Below the pieces are notes generated by a model that was not told where the DNA came from, made no database searches, and saw only the letters and a program-made list of their open reading frames with translations. Positions 16,566 to 26,300 of a stretch of DNA of 64,000 bases are shown here, piece after piece. How positions within the stretch are numbered: position 1 is the first letter of the stretch; the number at the start of each line of letters is the position of its first letter. Both the position numbers and the translations under genes were made by a program. Origin of the DNA: an uncultured Collinsella sp. (GTDB lineage Bacteria > Actinomycetota > Coriobacteriia > Coriobacteriales > Coriobacteriaceae); contig CATYSO010000011.1 of assembly GCA_958412345.1 (NCBI GenBank), forward strand, positions 23,997 through 87,996, written 5' to 3'.

Positions 16566-18233
16566 CTAGAACAGGCCAGTGATGTTGCCGTCGTTATCGA
16601 CGTCGATGTTTTCGGCCGCGGGCACCTTGGGCAGGCCCGGCATGGTCAGAACGCTGCCAGTCAACGCGACCACAAAGTGGGCGCCGGCAGAAACCTTAAG
16701 CTCGCGCACCGTGATGCGGAAGTTCTCGGGAGCGCCCAGAGCCTTGGCGTTGTCGCTAAAGCTGTACTGCGTCTTGGCGACGCACACCGGCAGGTTGCCA
16801 AAGCCGTTCTCGCGCAGCTCGGCGAGCTGACGCTTGGCAGCCGGCGTAAAGTCAACGCCGTCGGCGCGGTAGACCTTGGTGGCGACGGCCTCGAGGGCGT
16901 CAGCAACATCGACGCCGTCCTCATAGGCAAACTTGAGCTCGCTCGGCTGCTCAATCAGACGCATGACCTCATCGGCCAGCTCGAGCGCGCCCTCGCCGCC
17001 CTTGGCCCAGACCTCGGAAAGCTTAACGTTGACGCCGAGCTTCTGGCACTCGGACTCGATGAGCGCAAGCTCAGCCTCTGTGTCCGTCGGGAAACGGTTG
17101 ATGGCGACCACGCAGGGCAGACCATAAACGTTCTGGATGTTGTCGACGTGACGCAGCAGGTTGGGCATGCCAGCCTTGAGTGCCTCGAGGTTCTCCTCAT
17201 TGAGGTCGGCCTTGGCAACACCGCCGTTGTACTTAAGCGCACGGGCAGTGGCGACGACCACAACAGCGCTGGGGCGAACGCCCGTCATGCGGCACTTGAT
17301 GTCGAGGAACTTCTCGGCACCCAGATCGGCACCGAAGCCGGCCTCGGTAATGGCGACATCGCCAAAGCGCATCGCCATACGCGTGGCCATGATAGAGTTG
17401 CAGCCGTGGGCAATGTTGGCGAAGGGGCCGCCGTGGACAAACGCGGGCGTGCCCTCGAGCGTTTGCACCAGGTTGGGCTTGAGCGCATCCTTAAGCAACG
17501 CGGCCATGGCACCCTGGGCCTTAAGGTCACGGGCACGGACGGGCTCACCGGCAAAGCTGTAGCCGACGACGATCTCGCCCAGGCGCTCCTTGAGGTCGTT
17601 AATGCTCGTAGACAGGCACAGGATTGCCATGACCTCGGAGGCGACGGTGATGTCGAAGCCGTCCTCGCGCGGCACGCCCTGGGCCTTACCGCCAATGCCG
17701 TCGATGACGTGGCGCAGCTGACGGTCGTTCATATCGACGACGCGCTTCCAAGTGATGCGTTTAACGTCAATACCGAGTTGATTGCCCTGCTGGATGTGGT
17801 TATCGAGCATGGCGGCCAGCAGGTTGTTGGCAGCACCGATGGCATGGAAGTCGCCGGTAAAGTGCAGGTTGATATCCTCCATGGGGATGACCTGAGCCCA
17901 GCCGCCGCCGGCAGCACCGCCCTTAACGCCAAAGACGGGGCCGAGCGAAGGCTCGCGCAGGGCCACGGCACTCTTGACGCCGCGACGGCGCAGGCCGTCG
18001 GCCAGACCGATGGTCGTGGTGGTCTTGCCCTCGCCCGCAGGCGTTGGGTTGATAGCGGTCACGAGAACGAGCTTGGCCTGGTGATCAGTCGGCTCGTTGA
18101 GCAGTGAATAGTCGACCTTAGCCTTGTCGAAGCCGTACGGAATAAGGTGCTTAACGTCGACGCCGGCGTTCTTGGCCACCTCGGTAATAGGCAGCGGCGT
18201 GACAGAACGTGCGATTTCGATGTCAGTAGGCAT
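16566..18233 (-). CDS. fhs: Formate-tetrahydrofolate ligase (555 aa)
   Basis: Full length with the P-loop INPTPAGEGKTTTTIGLADGL, the motif EPSLGPVFGVKGGAAGGG, LHFTGDFHAIGAANNLL and the C-terminal LTGSVLTMPGLPKVPAAENID. It makes 10-formyl-THF from formate, THF and ATP. With fchA and folD at 3.2-4.7 kb it completes the formate-to-methylene-THF path used for purine, formyl-Met and glycine/serine carbon. No CO dehydrogenase is in view, so acetogenesis should not be inferred. The start at 18233 follows AAAGGA by 6 nt, within the normal family length. It stands alone with its own terminator. Confidence 0.97.
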   Translation of the reverse strand: MPTDIEIARSVTPLPITEVAKNAGVDVKHLIPYGFDKAKVDYSLLNEPTDHQAKLVLVTAINPTPAGEGKTTTTIGLADGLRRRGVKSAVALREPSLGPVFGVKGGAAGGGWAQVIPMEDINLHFTGDFHAIGAANNLLAAMLDNHIQQGNQLGIDVKRITWKRVVDMNDRQLRHVIDGIGGKAQGVPREDGFDITVASEVMAILCLSTSINDLKERLGEIVVGYSFAGEPVRARDLKAQGAMAALLKDALKPNLVQTLEGTPAFVHGGPFANIAHGCNSIMATRMAMRFGDVAITEAGFGADLGAEKFLDIKCRMTGVRPSAVVVVATARALKYNGGVAKADLNEENLEALKAGMPNLLRHVDNIQNVYGLPCVVAINRFPTDTEAELALIESECQKLGVNVKLSEVWAKGGEGALELADEVMRLIEQPSELKFAYEDGVDVADALEAVATKVYRADGVDFTPAAKRQLAELRENGFGNLPVCVAKTQYSFSDNAKALGAPENFRITVRELKVSAGAHFVVALTGSVLTMPGLPKVPAAENIDVDNDGNITGLF

Positions 18234-18377
18234 GGGCGGTCCTTTCGTTACCGAATGAGAAAAAGACCAATTCAGCATAGCACGGGCGCGCAATAGTAAA
18301 ACACCCATAACCGATGAACGGCGATATGTTTACCCGATGCCCAGCGATAGCCCAACAGCCCGCCAAAACAAAGCGCC

Positions 18378-19445
18378 CTAAACGGTAGGTTCAATCCCCA
18401 GGTGCTCAAAGGTGCGAAGGGTTGCCTGACGGCCCTGCGGCGTACGAATCATCAACCCGCACTGCAGCAGATAGGGCTCATAGACATCCTCGAGCGTTCC
18501 CGGGTCCTCGCCCACCGCGCTGGCAAGGGTCGTAAGTCCCACGGCACGACCGGAAAACGTCTTAGCGAGCGTCTCCAAAATGCGAATATCCATCCAGTCC
18601 AGACCGAGCTCATCGATCTCAAAGAACTCGAGCGCCTGGCGACAGATATCGAGCTCAATAGGTCCGTTGCCGCGCACCTGTGCGTAATCGCGCACGCGCT
18701 TGAGCAGGCGGTTGGCAAGACGTGGCGTGCCGCGCGAACGCGAGCCGATCTCGAGTGCACTGGGATGGTCGATCGTCACGCCCAGGATAGTCGCCGAGCG
18801 CGTCACGATCTGCGCGAGCTCCTCGACCGTGTAGTAATCCAGGCGATATGAAATGCCAAAGCGGTCGCGCAACGGGCCGGTCAACATGCCTGAGCGGGTC
18901 GTTGCCGCTACCAGCGTAAACTTGGGAATATCGAGGCGAATCGAGCGCGCCGCCGGACCCTTGCCAATCACGATATCGAGGGCAAAGTCCTCCATCGCGG
19001 GGTACAGGACCTCCTCGACCGAACGGTTGAGGCGGTGGATCTCGTCGATAAACAGCACATCACCCGGCTGCAAGTTAGTAAGGATGGCTGCCAGGTCGCC
19101 GGTGCGCGCGATGGCAGGGCCACTCGTGGTCTTGATCTGAGCGCCCAGCTCGTTGGCGATAACGGTGGCCAACGTGGTCTTGCCCAGACCCGGAGGGCCC
19201 GAGAAGATCACGTGGTCGAGCGTCTCGCCACGGCTCTGCGCTGCTTCGATCAACACGCGCAGGCTCTGCTTGATATGCTCCTGGCCGCAGTAATCGTCCA
19301 GGCGCTGGGGGCGCAAAGTGCGATCGACATCGAGGTCCTCGGCCGTCAGCTCCGAGCCCACCATGCGCTCGCCGTGCGCCATGGATGCCGCCGGCGAGTT
19401 GCCGGGCGTCGCCCACAGGTCCTGAGAGTCATCGGCTTCCCACAT
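18378..19445 (-). CDS. ruvB: Holliday junction branch-migration helicase RuvB (355 aa)
   Basis: An AAA+ protein with Walker A SGPPGLGKTTLATVIANE, Walker B DVLFIDEIHRLNR, sensor I AATTRSGML, the beta-hairpin and the C-terminal winged helix (GLTTLASAVGEDPGTLEDVYEPYLLQ in part). It drives branch migration with RuvA. The ATG at 19443-19445 shares one base with the ruvA stop (TGATG), implying coupled translation; an in-frame GTG directly upstream (19448) is possible. It is the last gene of ruvC-ruvA-ruvB. Confidence 0.97.
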   Translation of the reverse strand: MWEADDSQDLWATPGNSPAASMAHGERMVGSELTAEDLDVDRTLRPQRLDDYCGQEHIKQSLRVLIEAAQSRGETLDHVIFSGPPGLGKTTLATVIANELGAQIKTTSGPAIARTGDLAAILTNLQPGDVLFIDEIHRLNRSVEEVLYPAMEDFALDIVIGKGPAARSIRLDIPKFTLVAATTRSGMLTGPLRDRFGISYRLDYYTVEELAQIVTRSATILGVTIDHPSALEIGSRSRGTPRLANRLLKRVRDYAQVRGNGPIELDICRQALEFFEIDELGLDWMDIRILETLAKTFSGRAVGLTTLASAVGEDPGTLEDVYEPYLLQCGLMIRTPQGRQATLRTFEHLGIEPTV

Positions 19446-20065
19446 CACGCATCCATTCCGAGTCGCTTAAGCGCCGCGCCGAGCAAATCCTCGACACGCA
19501 TATCCTGCCCATCATACCCACTCAGAGCGACATCGGTCTCCTGCGGGCTAAAGCCCATGGAAAGGAGTGCCGCACGGGCATCATCAATGGCCGAGGGAGC
19601 GGCAGCGGGCACGGACATCGCAACCTGTCCGGGAATCACGTCGACCGGCACAAAGCCCTTATCCTTGGCAAAGGTACTCTTGAGCTCCAGGATCAGACGC
19701 TGCGCGGTCTTTTTGCCCACACCGGGCACCTTGGCCATGCCCTTGTCGTCCTCGGCCATCACCAGCGAATACAACTGGCCCACGGTATAGGTGGAGAGCA
19801 CGGCAAGCGCCAGGCGCGGACCGACGCCCGAGACGGACACGAGCCGGTCGAACATCGTGCGCTCATCCTTTGAGGAAAAACCGAAAAGTGTCATGGCGTC
19901 CTCGCGCACCTGCATACGCGTGTAGAGGCGGACCTCGCCGCCGGGCGTCGGCAACGTGGCCGCAGTGCTACCCGAGATGCCGAGTTCAAAGCCAACGCCC
20001 GACACGTCGACGACGGCCGAGCTCATCGTGGCCTCGACAAGCGTTCCATGGAGCTGGGAAATCAT
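19445..20065 (-). CDS. ruvA: Holliday junction DNA helicase subunit RuvA (206 aa)
   Basis: An N-terminal OB-fold (MISQLHGTLVEATMSSAVVDVSGVGFEL split by strands), two helix-hairpin-helix motifs (SVSGVGPRLALAVLS, KVPGVGKKTAQRLILELK) and a C-terminal domain III that contacts RuvB. It tetramerises on Holliday junctions and loads RuvB. Its ATG overlaps the ruvC stop as TGATG, and its stop overlaps the ruvB start, so the three genes are a coupled operon. Confidence 0.97.
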   Translation of the reverse strand: MISQLHGTLVEATMSSAVVDVSGVGFELGISGSTAATLPTPGGEVRLYTRMQVREDAMTLFGFSSKDERTMFDRLVSVSGVGPRLALAVLSTYTVGQLYSLVMAEDDKGMAKVPGVGKKTAQRLILELKSTFAKDKGFVPVDVIPGQVAMSVPAAAPSAIDDARAALLSMGFSPQETDVALSGYDGQDMRVEDLLGAALKRLGMDA

Positions 20066-20586
20066 CAGTATCCGGTTCCTCTCTGTTGATAGAACTCGCC
20101 ACCGGTAAGGGCACGGGTGCGGCTGAGGTTTACGTGGCAGATGGCGCAAGCCAGGGCATCGGCGGCATGGTCGGGATGCGGGTCGTGGTCGAGCTGCGTG
20201 AGCGTACGAACCATATACGCGACCTGCCGTTTGTCCGCGGCTCCGGTGCCCACAACAGCCTGCTTAATCTGCATAGGCGTGTACTCGCCAATCTCGAGCG
20301 CGCATTCCGAAAGCGCCACGAGCGCGGCACCGCGGGCATGCGCCGTAGGGATGGCCGAGCGAACGTTGGCGCCAAAGTAAATGCTCTCGATGGCAGCGGT
20401 ATCGGGTCGATAACGCTCCACGACGCCCTTGAGGTCGCGGGCGATATGCGACAGGCGCACCGCGAGCGGACTACCCGCGCTGGTCTCGATGCAGCCATAG
20501 GCACGGCAGCGAACCTCGCCACGCCGCTCCTCGATAATCCCCCAACCCGTATGAGCCAAACCGGGGTCGATGCCCAAAATAACCAA
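20065..20586 (-). CDS. ruvC: Holliday junction resolvase RuvC (173 aa), TTG start
   Basis: An RNase H-like resolvase with catalytic acids in LGIDPGLAHTGWG (Asp7), AIESIYFG (Glu) and HPDHAADALACAICH (Asp pair). It cleaves Holliday junctions symmetrically. The start is a TTG at 20584-20586 with a strong GAGGGGAGG five nt upstream; no ATG or GTG in frame gives the N-terminal strand. It heads ruvCAB, downstream of but not overlapping the NadE-like gene (137-nt gap). Confidence 0.96.
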   Translation of the reverse strand: MVILGIDPGLAHTGWGIIEERRGEVRCRAYGCIETSAGSPLAVRLSHIARDLKGVVERYRPDTAAIESIYFGANVRSAIPTAHARGAALVALSECALEIGEYTPMQIKQAVVGTGAADKRQVAYMVRTLTQLDHDPHPDHAADALACAICHVNLSRTRALTGGEFYQQRGTGY

Positions 20587-20723
20587 GCCAACCTCCCCTC
20601 GTCTTTTACCAAGCGCAAGGCAAGGCCCCGCGCACTACTCACGAACGTCTGTTCTAGAATAACACAACGGGGTCAAGATGCTTAGTTGAAGTATCGGGGT
20701 TGAGAGCGAATCCCATCCCCAGT

Positions 20724-22709
20724 TTAGTTCTGCGAGAAGAATGGGAACTGTCGGGGATCAACCGGCGGATGCGGCATCGGGCCACCCTGGGGACCACCTT
20801 GCGGTCCGCCCTGCCCGCCCATCATCTTTTCGATGGCGTCCTGAACCTCGCCCTCGAACTTTTTCATTCCCTCGTGCAAACGACGCTGACCGTCCTCAGA
20901 GCGCAGCTCCTCCATCTGCTCGGGCGAAATACCCAGTAGCTCGCCCAGCACGCCCATCATCTCGTTTCGCACGCGCTCGCTCGTATCCTCGTCAGCAAAG
21001 CGGCGCACCTCGGCGCGCGCCAGCGAATCGACCGTCATACGCTCCTTGCCGCTAAGCCCCAGGTCGGACCACGCGAGCATATACGGCCAGGCACGCTCGG
21101 CAAACGAACGGGCCGAGACGATCGGCGCCGTCGGCAACATGCGGCGGGCGGCCTCGCCCTGACGCACGAGCATCAGCAGCAGCGAGCAGGCCTCAGGCTT
21201 GCCAGCGACCATCGGGATGTCGTCGAAAGATCGATTGCGGTCCACGTGCGCCTCGAGCGCGCCATCGACCTCACCCGGCTCAAGCCCGCCGAGCAGCTGT
21301 GCCGCGCGGTCGAGCATATCGACCGGACCGTCGAGCGTCGAGAGCGCCTGCGCCAGCACTCGCTCCATGCAATCTTCCACCGCGTTGAGCGTCACGAGCT
21401 CTTGGGGCACCACGGCAGACGTGCGGTTGCGCACGCGCGCCACAAACTCAAGCGTCGACAGGTACACATCGCCAAAGGGCGCATAATCGCCCTGGTAGCC
21501 GCCGCAAAGCGCCGGCGCCGCCAGCGCGTACTCGGTTTTGGACAGCGGGCTCAGCGCCATCGCACCCAACTCGAGCGCCGTGTCCTCCAGCATGAGGCCC
21601 AGCGTGCGCGAGCGCAGACGCTCGGCATCGCCCGCCGACACGTCGCGATCGAGCACACGCGCCGCATCCGGCGCATCGCGCTCGACGATGCGAATGTGCA
21701 GACGCTCAGCGATGGCGCGGACGGCGGCACAGCGGGCAGCCTCGGCCTCTTCCTGCGCCGGCGTAAAGATACGGTTACGCCCCAGCACCAGGCCAATCAC
21801 GTTGCGCGGGCCCAGAGCGTCGACGGCCAGCGCCGCCAGCAGGGACGACGGCAAGTCACCCTCGAGTGCCACCACAGCACGCGACGCACCGTGGGATCGG
21901 GCGTTGTCGCGCACGGCAAGCACCAGCGCCTGCCACAGCCACTCCTCGGAACGGAACTCGGGCAGTTCGTGATCTTCCAGGGCATCGAGCATCACGCCGC
22001 GCTGAATCTCCTGAACCAGCAGGCTCTCCTCAAAACACGGCGCCTGGGCCACCACGCGACCGCAGTCGTCGAGCACAAACGAACCGCCGGTATACACCGA
22101 CTCGTCATAGGCACCGACCGGCGCCATGCAGGCAAACCACACGCTGCGCTTGGATGCGATCTTGCGGTAAGCGCCGCTGCGAACGGCGGCAATGGCAGCA
22201 GTCTCGCGGTCGGTCATGTCAAACGCGTTGAATTGGAAATACGCAATGAGGTCAACACCGGTCGGCAACATCTCGAGTTCGCGGTCCAAGTCAAAAATCA
22301 CGGCGATGCGCACGCCGTCCACGTCGAACACCGGCGGCGCCCAACGCGTGTCGTTGTTCTCGCCACGCTGCAGGGCAATGCTCGAACGCGCCGGCACCAC
22401 ATGACCGTCCTTGAGCATCATGTAGTCGAGCAGCGGCTGGCCCTCAAACGAAACCGCCGCGGGCACGATGCAGATCATGTCAAGCTCCTGGATACGCTCG
22501 GCGACACCAGTCAAGCCGGCAAGCATGTCGTGCTCAAAGTCGGCAGCGCCCACCAGGCCCCCGGGTATGGCGCCCATAAAGAGCGGAGCCGGAACGCACA
22601 GCACGCGCGCCCCGCGCTCGTGGGCCAGACGAGCCTGGTCCTCGATGCGGCCGCAAATGCCCTCAATATCACCCAGGCGCATATCGATCTGTGCAAGCGC
22701 GAGCTTCAT
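20724..22709 (-). CDS. NAD synthetase (NadE) homologue with degenerate glutaminase and synthetase active sites (661 aa)
   Basis: The fold order matches glutamine-dependent NadE: a nitrilase domain (1-about 250) and a PP-loop amidotransferase domain (about 255-480), with good family landmarks (MKLALAQIDMRLGDIEG, TGGSFVLDDCGRVV, ALAVDALGPRNVIGLVL, GDYAPFGDVYLST). The catalytic residues are replaced: nitrilase Glu is Ala41 (VPAPLF), Lys is Ser111, Cys is Phe140 (AVIFDLD). The ATP-binding SGGxDS is EGDLPSS (284-290). A C-terminal helical region and a GGPQGGP/Pro-rich tail are extra. So it is probably not an NAD synthetase; a regulatory or structural role is likely. GAAAGGG precedes the ATG. Annotation as NadE would mislead. 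Confidence 0.85.
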   Translation of the reverse strand: MKLALAQIDMRLGDIEGICGRIEDQARLAHERGARVLCVPAPLFMGAIPGGLVGAADFEHDMLAGLTGVAERIQELDMICIVPAAVSFEGQPLLDYMMLKDGHVVPARSSIALQRGENNDTRWAPPVFDVDGVRIAVIFDLDRELEMLPTGVDLIAYFQFNAFDMTDRETAAIAAVRSGAYRKIASKRSVWFACMAPVGAYDESVYTGGSFVLDDCGRVVAQAPCFEESLLVQEIQRGVMLDALEDHELPEFRSEEWLWQALVLAVRDNARSHGASRAVVALEGDLPSSLLAALAVDALGPRNVIGLVLGRNRIFTPAQEEAEAARCAAVRAIAERLHIRIVERDAPDAARVLDRDVSAGDAERLRSRTLGLMLEDTALELGAMALSPLSKTEYALAAPALCGGYQGDYAPFGDVYLSTLEFVARVRNRTSAVVPQELVTLNAVEDCMERVLAQALSTLDGPVDMLDRAAQLLGGLEPGEVDGALEAHVDRNRSFDDIPMVAGKPEACSLLLMLVRQGEAARRMLPTAPIVSARSFAERAWPYMLAWSDLGLSGKERMTVDSLARAEVRRFADEDTSERVRNEMMGVLGELLGISPEQMEELRSEDGQRRLHEGMKKFEGEVQDAIEKMMGGQGGPQGGPQGGPMPHPPVDPRQFPFFSQN

Positions 22710-22747
22710 GGCTCAGCCCTTTCCGTCGTAAACCATCGTTGTCGTAG

Positions 22748-22781
22748 TAAAAGCGCCGGCCGCATAATGCAGTCGGCGCTT
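22748..22781 (-). terminator. Probable terminator after the desulfoferrodoxin gene
   Basis: The 8-bp stem AAGCGCCG / CGGCGCTT (22774-22781 and 22751-22758) is followed on the minus strand by TTACT. The T-run is short and the loop is 15 nt. Confidence 0.5.
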
Positions 22782-22826
22782 GTATGTGCATATGCTAGCT
22801 ATGATACCCCGAGCGGGGGCGCGCTC

Positions 22827-23189
22827 CTAGAATGTCGCGGACCACAGCCCGTGCAGGTTGCAGTAGGCATAGACGGTACCGGTCTTGGAACCGCCGGCAA
22901 AAAACGTCGCGGGCTTCATGCCGGGCTCAAGGTAATGGATCTCCAAGCGGCCCTCGGCCTCAAGGGCGATCCACTCAATGTAGTGCTCGGGCAGGCTGGG
23001 GTGCTCGACCGAGCCAACGCGTGCGCGGATCACGTGACCGTCACGCTCGCTCTCGACGACCGGCACGTGCTTCTCGTGCGCCGCATCCTCGGTGTTCGCG
23101 GTCAGCTCCGTGCAGCCGGCAGGGGTTGTAACGTCGTTGCCCAGGGCGGCAATGAGCTTACCGTCGGGGTCCTTAAAGAATTTCGCCAT
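22827..23189 (-). CDS. Desulfoferrodoxin/superoxide reductase with degenerate N-terminal domain (120 aa)
   Basis: The catalytic SOR domain is complete: EKHVPVV, GSVEHPSLPEHYIEWIAL and YCNLHGLW give the His4-Cys1 iron ligands and the Glu/Lys near the open site. The N-terminal desulforedoxin-like region is present in outline (PAGCTELTANTEDAAHEKH) but has lost the CxxC and CC iron ligands, so only the active-site iron is expected. It reduces superoxide to peroxide without making O2, typical of anaerobes. The start at 23189 follows AAAGGAG by 6 nt. A single-gene unit; electron donor not in view. Confidence 0.93.
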   Translation of the reverse strand: MAKFFKDPDGKLIAALGNDVTTPAGCTELTANTEDAAHEKHVPVVESERDGHVIRARVGSVEHPSLPEHYIEWIALEAEGRLEIHYLEPGMKPATFFAGGSKTGTVYAYCNLHGLWSATF

Positions 23190-23339
23190 GATGTTCTCCT
23201 TTGCTGATGTGCCAATGTTCTTGATGGTTCTTATGCCCAAAGGCAGACAAACCATCCACGGCATTGCAAATGAACACATAACGGGCGGGGACGATGGGGC
23301 AGCGTGTGCCATCCGCCTTGGCGGCCCCACCCGAGCGGG

Positions 23340-26300
23340 TTAGCGCCCGTCGCCGCCCAGCAGCGCCAGAACATCCTCGCGGGTAAACAGCGCCGAGGAG
23401 ATGCCGTCGCCGCCGAGCACGCTGTTGACCAGGTCGCGTTTGGACTCCTGCATCTGCATTATGCGCTCCTCGATCGTGTCCTTGGCGATGAGCTTGTACA
23501 CGGTCACGGTATGTTGCTGGCCAATACGATGCGCGCGGTCGGTCGCCTGGTCCTGCGCAGCCACGTTCCACCACGGGTCGTAGTGAATGACCACGTCGGC
23601 CGCCGTCAGGTTGAGGCCCACGCCGCCCGCCTTGAGCGAGATCAGAAACACCGGCACCTCGCCCGCTTGGAACTGCGCGACCATCTTGGCGCGGCTCTCC
23701 TTAGACGAAGCGCCCGTGAGCTTAAGGAAGGCGATGTCCTCCTTGGCCAAGCGCTTACCGATGATATCGAGCATACCCGTAAACTGGCTGAACAACAGGA
23801 TGCGATGCCCGCCGTCGAGTGCGCCGTGTACGAGCTCCATACACGTATCGAGCTTGGCGCTCCCCGCCTTGTAATCCTCGTAGTGTAGACGCGGGTCGCA
23901 GCAGATCTGGCGCAGCTTGGTGAGCTCGGCAAGCACCTTGAGCTTGTCCTTCTTAAACTCCCCAGCCTCGCGGTGCTGCACCTGCTGGGCGATGCGGTCC
24001 TGGTTGGCCAGGTAGAGCTTGCGCTGCTCGCCGGTGAGCTGTGCCATGACGGTGTCCTCGATCTTCTCGGGCAGGTCGGCCACCACGTCTTCCTTAACAC
24101 GGCGCAGCACAAACGGCGACACGAGCGCCTGCAGGCGAGCGGCGCTATCGCCCTCGGCATGCTCGACGGGGCTCTCAAAGCGCTTGGCAAACGACTCGCG
24201 CGTCCCCAAAAGGCCCGGCATCAAAAAGTCGAAGATGCTCCAGAGCTCGGACAGGCGGTTTTCGATGGGCGTGCCCGTCAGGGCAAAGCGCACGCCGGCA
24301 GGCAGGCGCTTTGCAGCGCGCGCCACCTGCGTGAGCGGATTTTTAATGTATTGTGCCTCATCGAGCACCACGCGGGCAAAATCCTGCTCGACATATTCGT
24401 CGATGTCGCGGCGCATAAGGTCATACGACGTCACGACCACGTTGTGCTCGGCTGCGCCGGCAATTTGCACGCGACGCTGCGCCTTGGCGCCCACGATGGC
24501 GCACACATCGAGCGAGGGCGCAAAGCGCTCCAGCTCGGCAGTCCAGTTGTACACGAGTGAGGCCGGGCATACCACGAGCGTGGGCTTGGTGCCCCCCGCC
24601 TCCACGCGCGCCAGGATATGCGCGATCATCTGGAGCGTTTTGCCCAGGCCCATGTCGTCGGCCAAGATTCCGCCAAGGCCCAGGTGTTCGAGCGAGCCGA
24701 GCCACTGGTATCCGTCGACCTGGTAGCCGCGCATCGTTGCCTTGAGCGATGCCGGCACCGTAAAGTCCATCTTGCCGAGCGTGTCCAGGCGCTCGACGGT
24801 ACGGTGGAACGCAGCGTCGCGATCGGCCTCGAGCGCCGGCGTGCGCGCGAGCATGCTATCGACAAAAAGGGTGCTCGACGCGGGAAGCGACACGCCGTCG
24901 AGCAGGTCGACGGCATCGACACCCAGATCTTCAGCAAGGCCAAACGCGGCGCGCGCTCCCTCATCCAGGCGCACGATGTCGCCAGACGTCAGGCGCGCAA
25001 ACGTCTGGTGGCGCTTGTACGAGTCCAGATAGATGGCAAGATCTGCCGCCGAAAGCCCGCTCGCGCCCAGCTCGACGTCGAGCAGGTTACTCTTGACGGT
25101 CGCACGCACCGAAAGCTTGGGCGCAGGGCGGACCGAGACCTGGCGCAGGCGGTCGCTGAGCATGACCTCGCCCAGCTCGGACAGGGCGGACAGACCCTCG
25201 GTCAGCAGGCAGAACAAGCGGGCATCATCGCGTTCCCCAAACGCCAGGCCGCCCTCGTAGAAATCGAAGTACAGAGCCGCTGTATCCATAACGCGAAACT
25301 CCGCTATCTCGTCGCGGGGCGGCACGCCGGGGCGTTGCTCTTCGAAGGGACTGCCCGGAGCGCCCAGGCTAAAGAGATCCGCCGACCAATCGCCGTAGGT
25401 AACCGTAATCTTGCAGGTCACGAGCCCATCGTCGACGCCGATCGCCATAGCAAAGCTCGGCTCGGGTGCCACGGTATCGAGCGCGGCGGGCGCGGTGAGG
25501 TCGGTATAGTCGCGCAAAATGGGCAGCGCCATGCGGCAGAACTCACCCACCTGCTCGGCGGCAATATGGGCGGGCGTGCGGCACGGCAGTAAGCGTGACA
25601 AAAAAGATGCGGCATGCTGAGCAAATGCAGCGTCGGTACGGCGCGCGCGGCGCGTGTCAACCAAGTAGGCGGCATCGCCCGACGCAAAGCAGTACATATC
25701 GGCGGGCAGGCGCAGGTCATAGCTACCACCAGCCGCCGGCGCGATTTTGGCGGCAAGGAGCGGCGGGCGCTTAGCCAGCGCCTCGTCCTCCCCTTCCGGA
25801 GGCACCTCAACCGCCACGTCATAGGTGCGATGCGTCGTCCCCCGCGACCAGGCGGGCTCAAAGGAGATGGTCTGGCCGCGCAGCAGGTCCAGCACATATA
25901 CGATGCTATGCTCGGACAGCGGCAACTGACGCTCGGCAACAAAACCGCTGCGGGCAAAGTCGTACGACGCCGAACGCGAGCTTGTGATGTCATCGAGATA
26001 GGCAACTGTCGTCACAACAAGGTTGAGCAGCTTTGCCGATGTTTCGTCAAAGGCCTCAGGTGAATGGGCAAACGTAAGCTTCTTGCCGTACGAGAACATG
26101 CCGCCGCGCACGTAGGCATCGGCCATGCCGTCGATATCCTTGACCACGTAGGAGACCGATCCACAGCGGATGCGGAACTCGAGCGCCCAGCTAAAGCGGT
26201 CAGCGAACAGCGGATTGTAGTACGGCACCAACGAGGGCTCCAACGCCGCTTTGGGGGCGTCGGGATCAACAGTACCGGCAAGCTTGCGACGCATGCTCGC

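Noticed and set aside
21246..23207. 653-codon plus-strand frame across the NadE-like and desulfoferrodoxin genes
   Set aside because: It spans two real genes and their terminator in antisense and has no recognisable domain.
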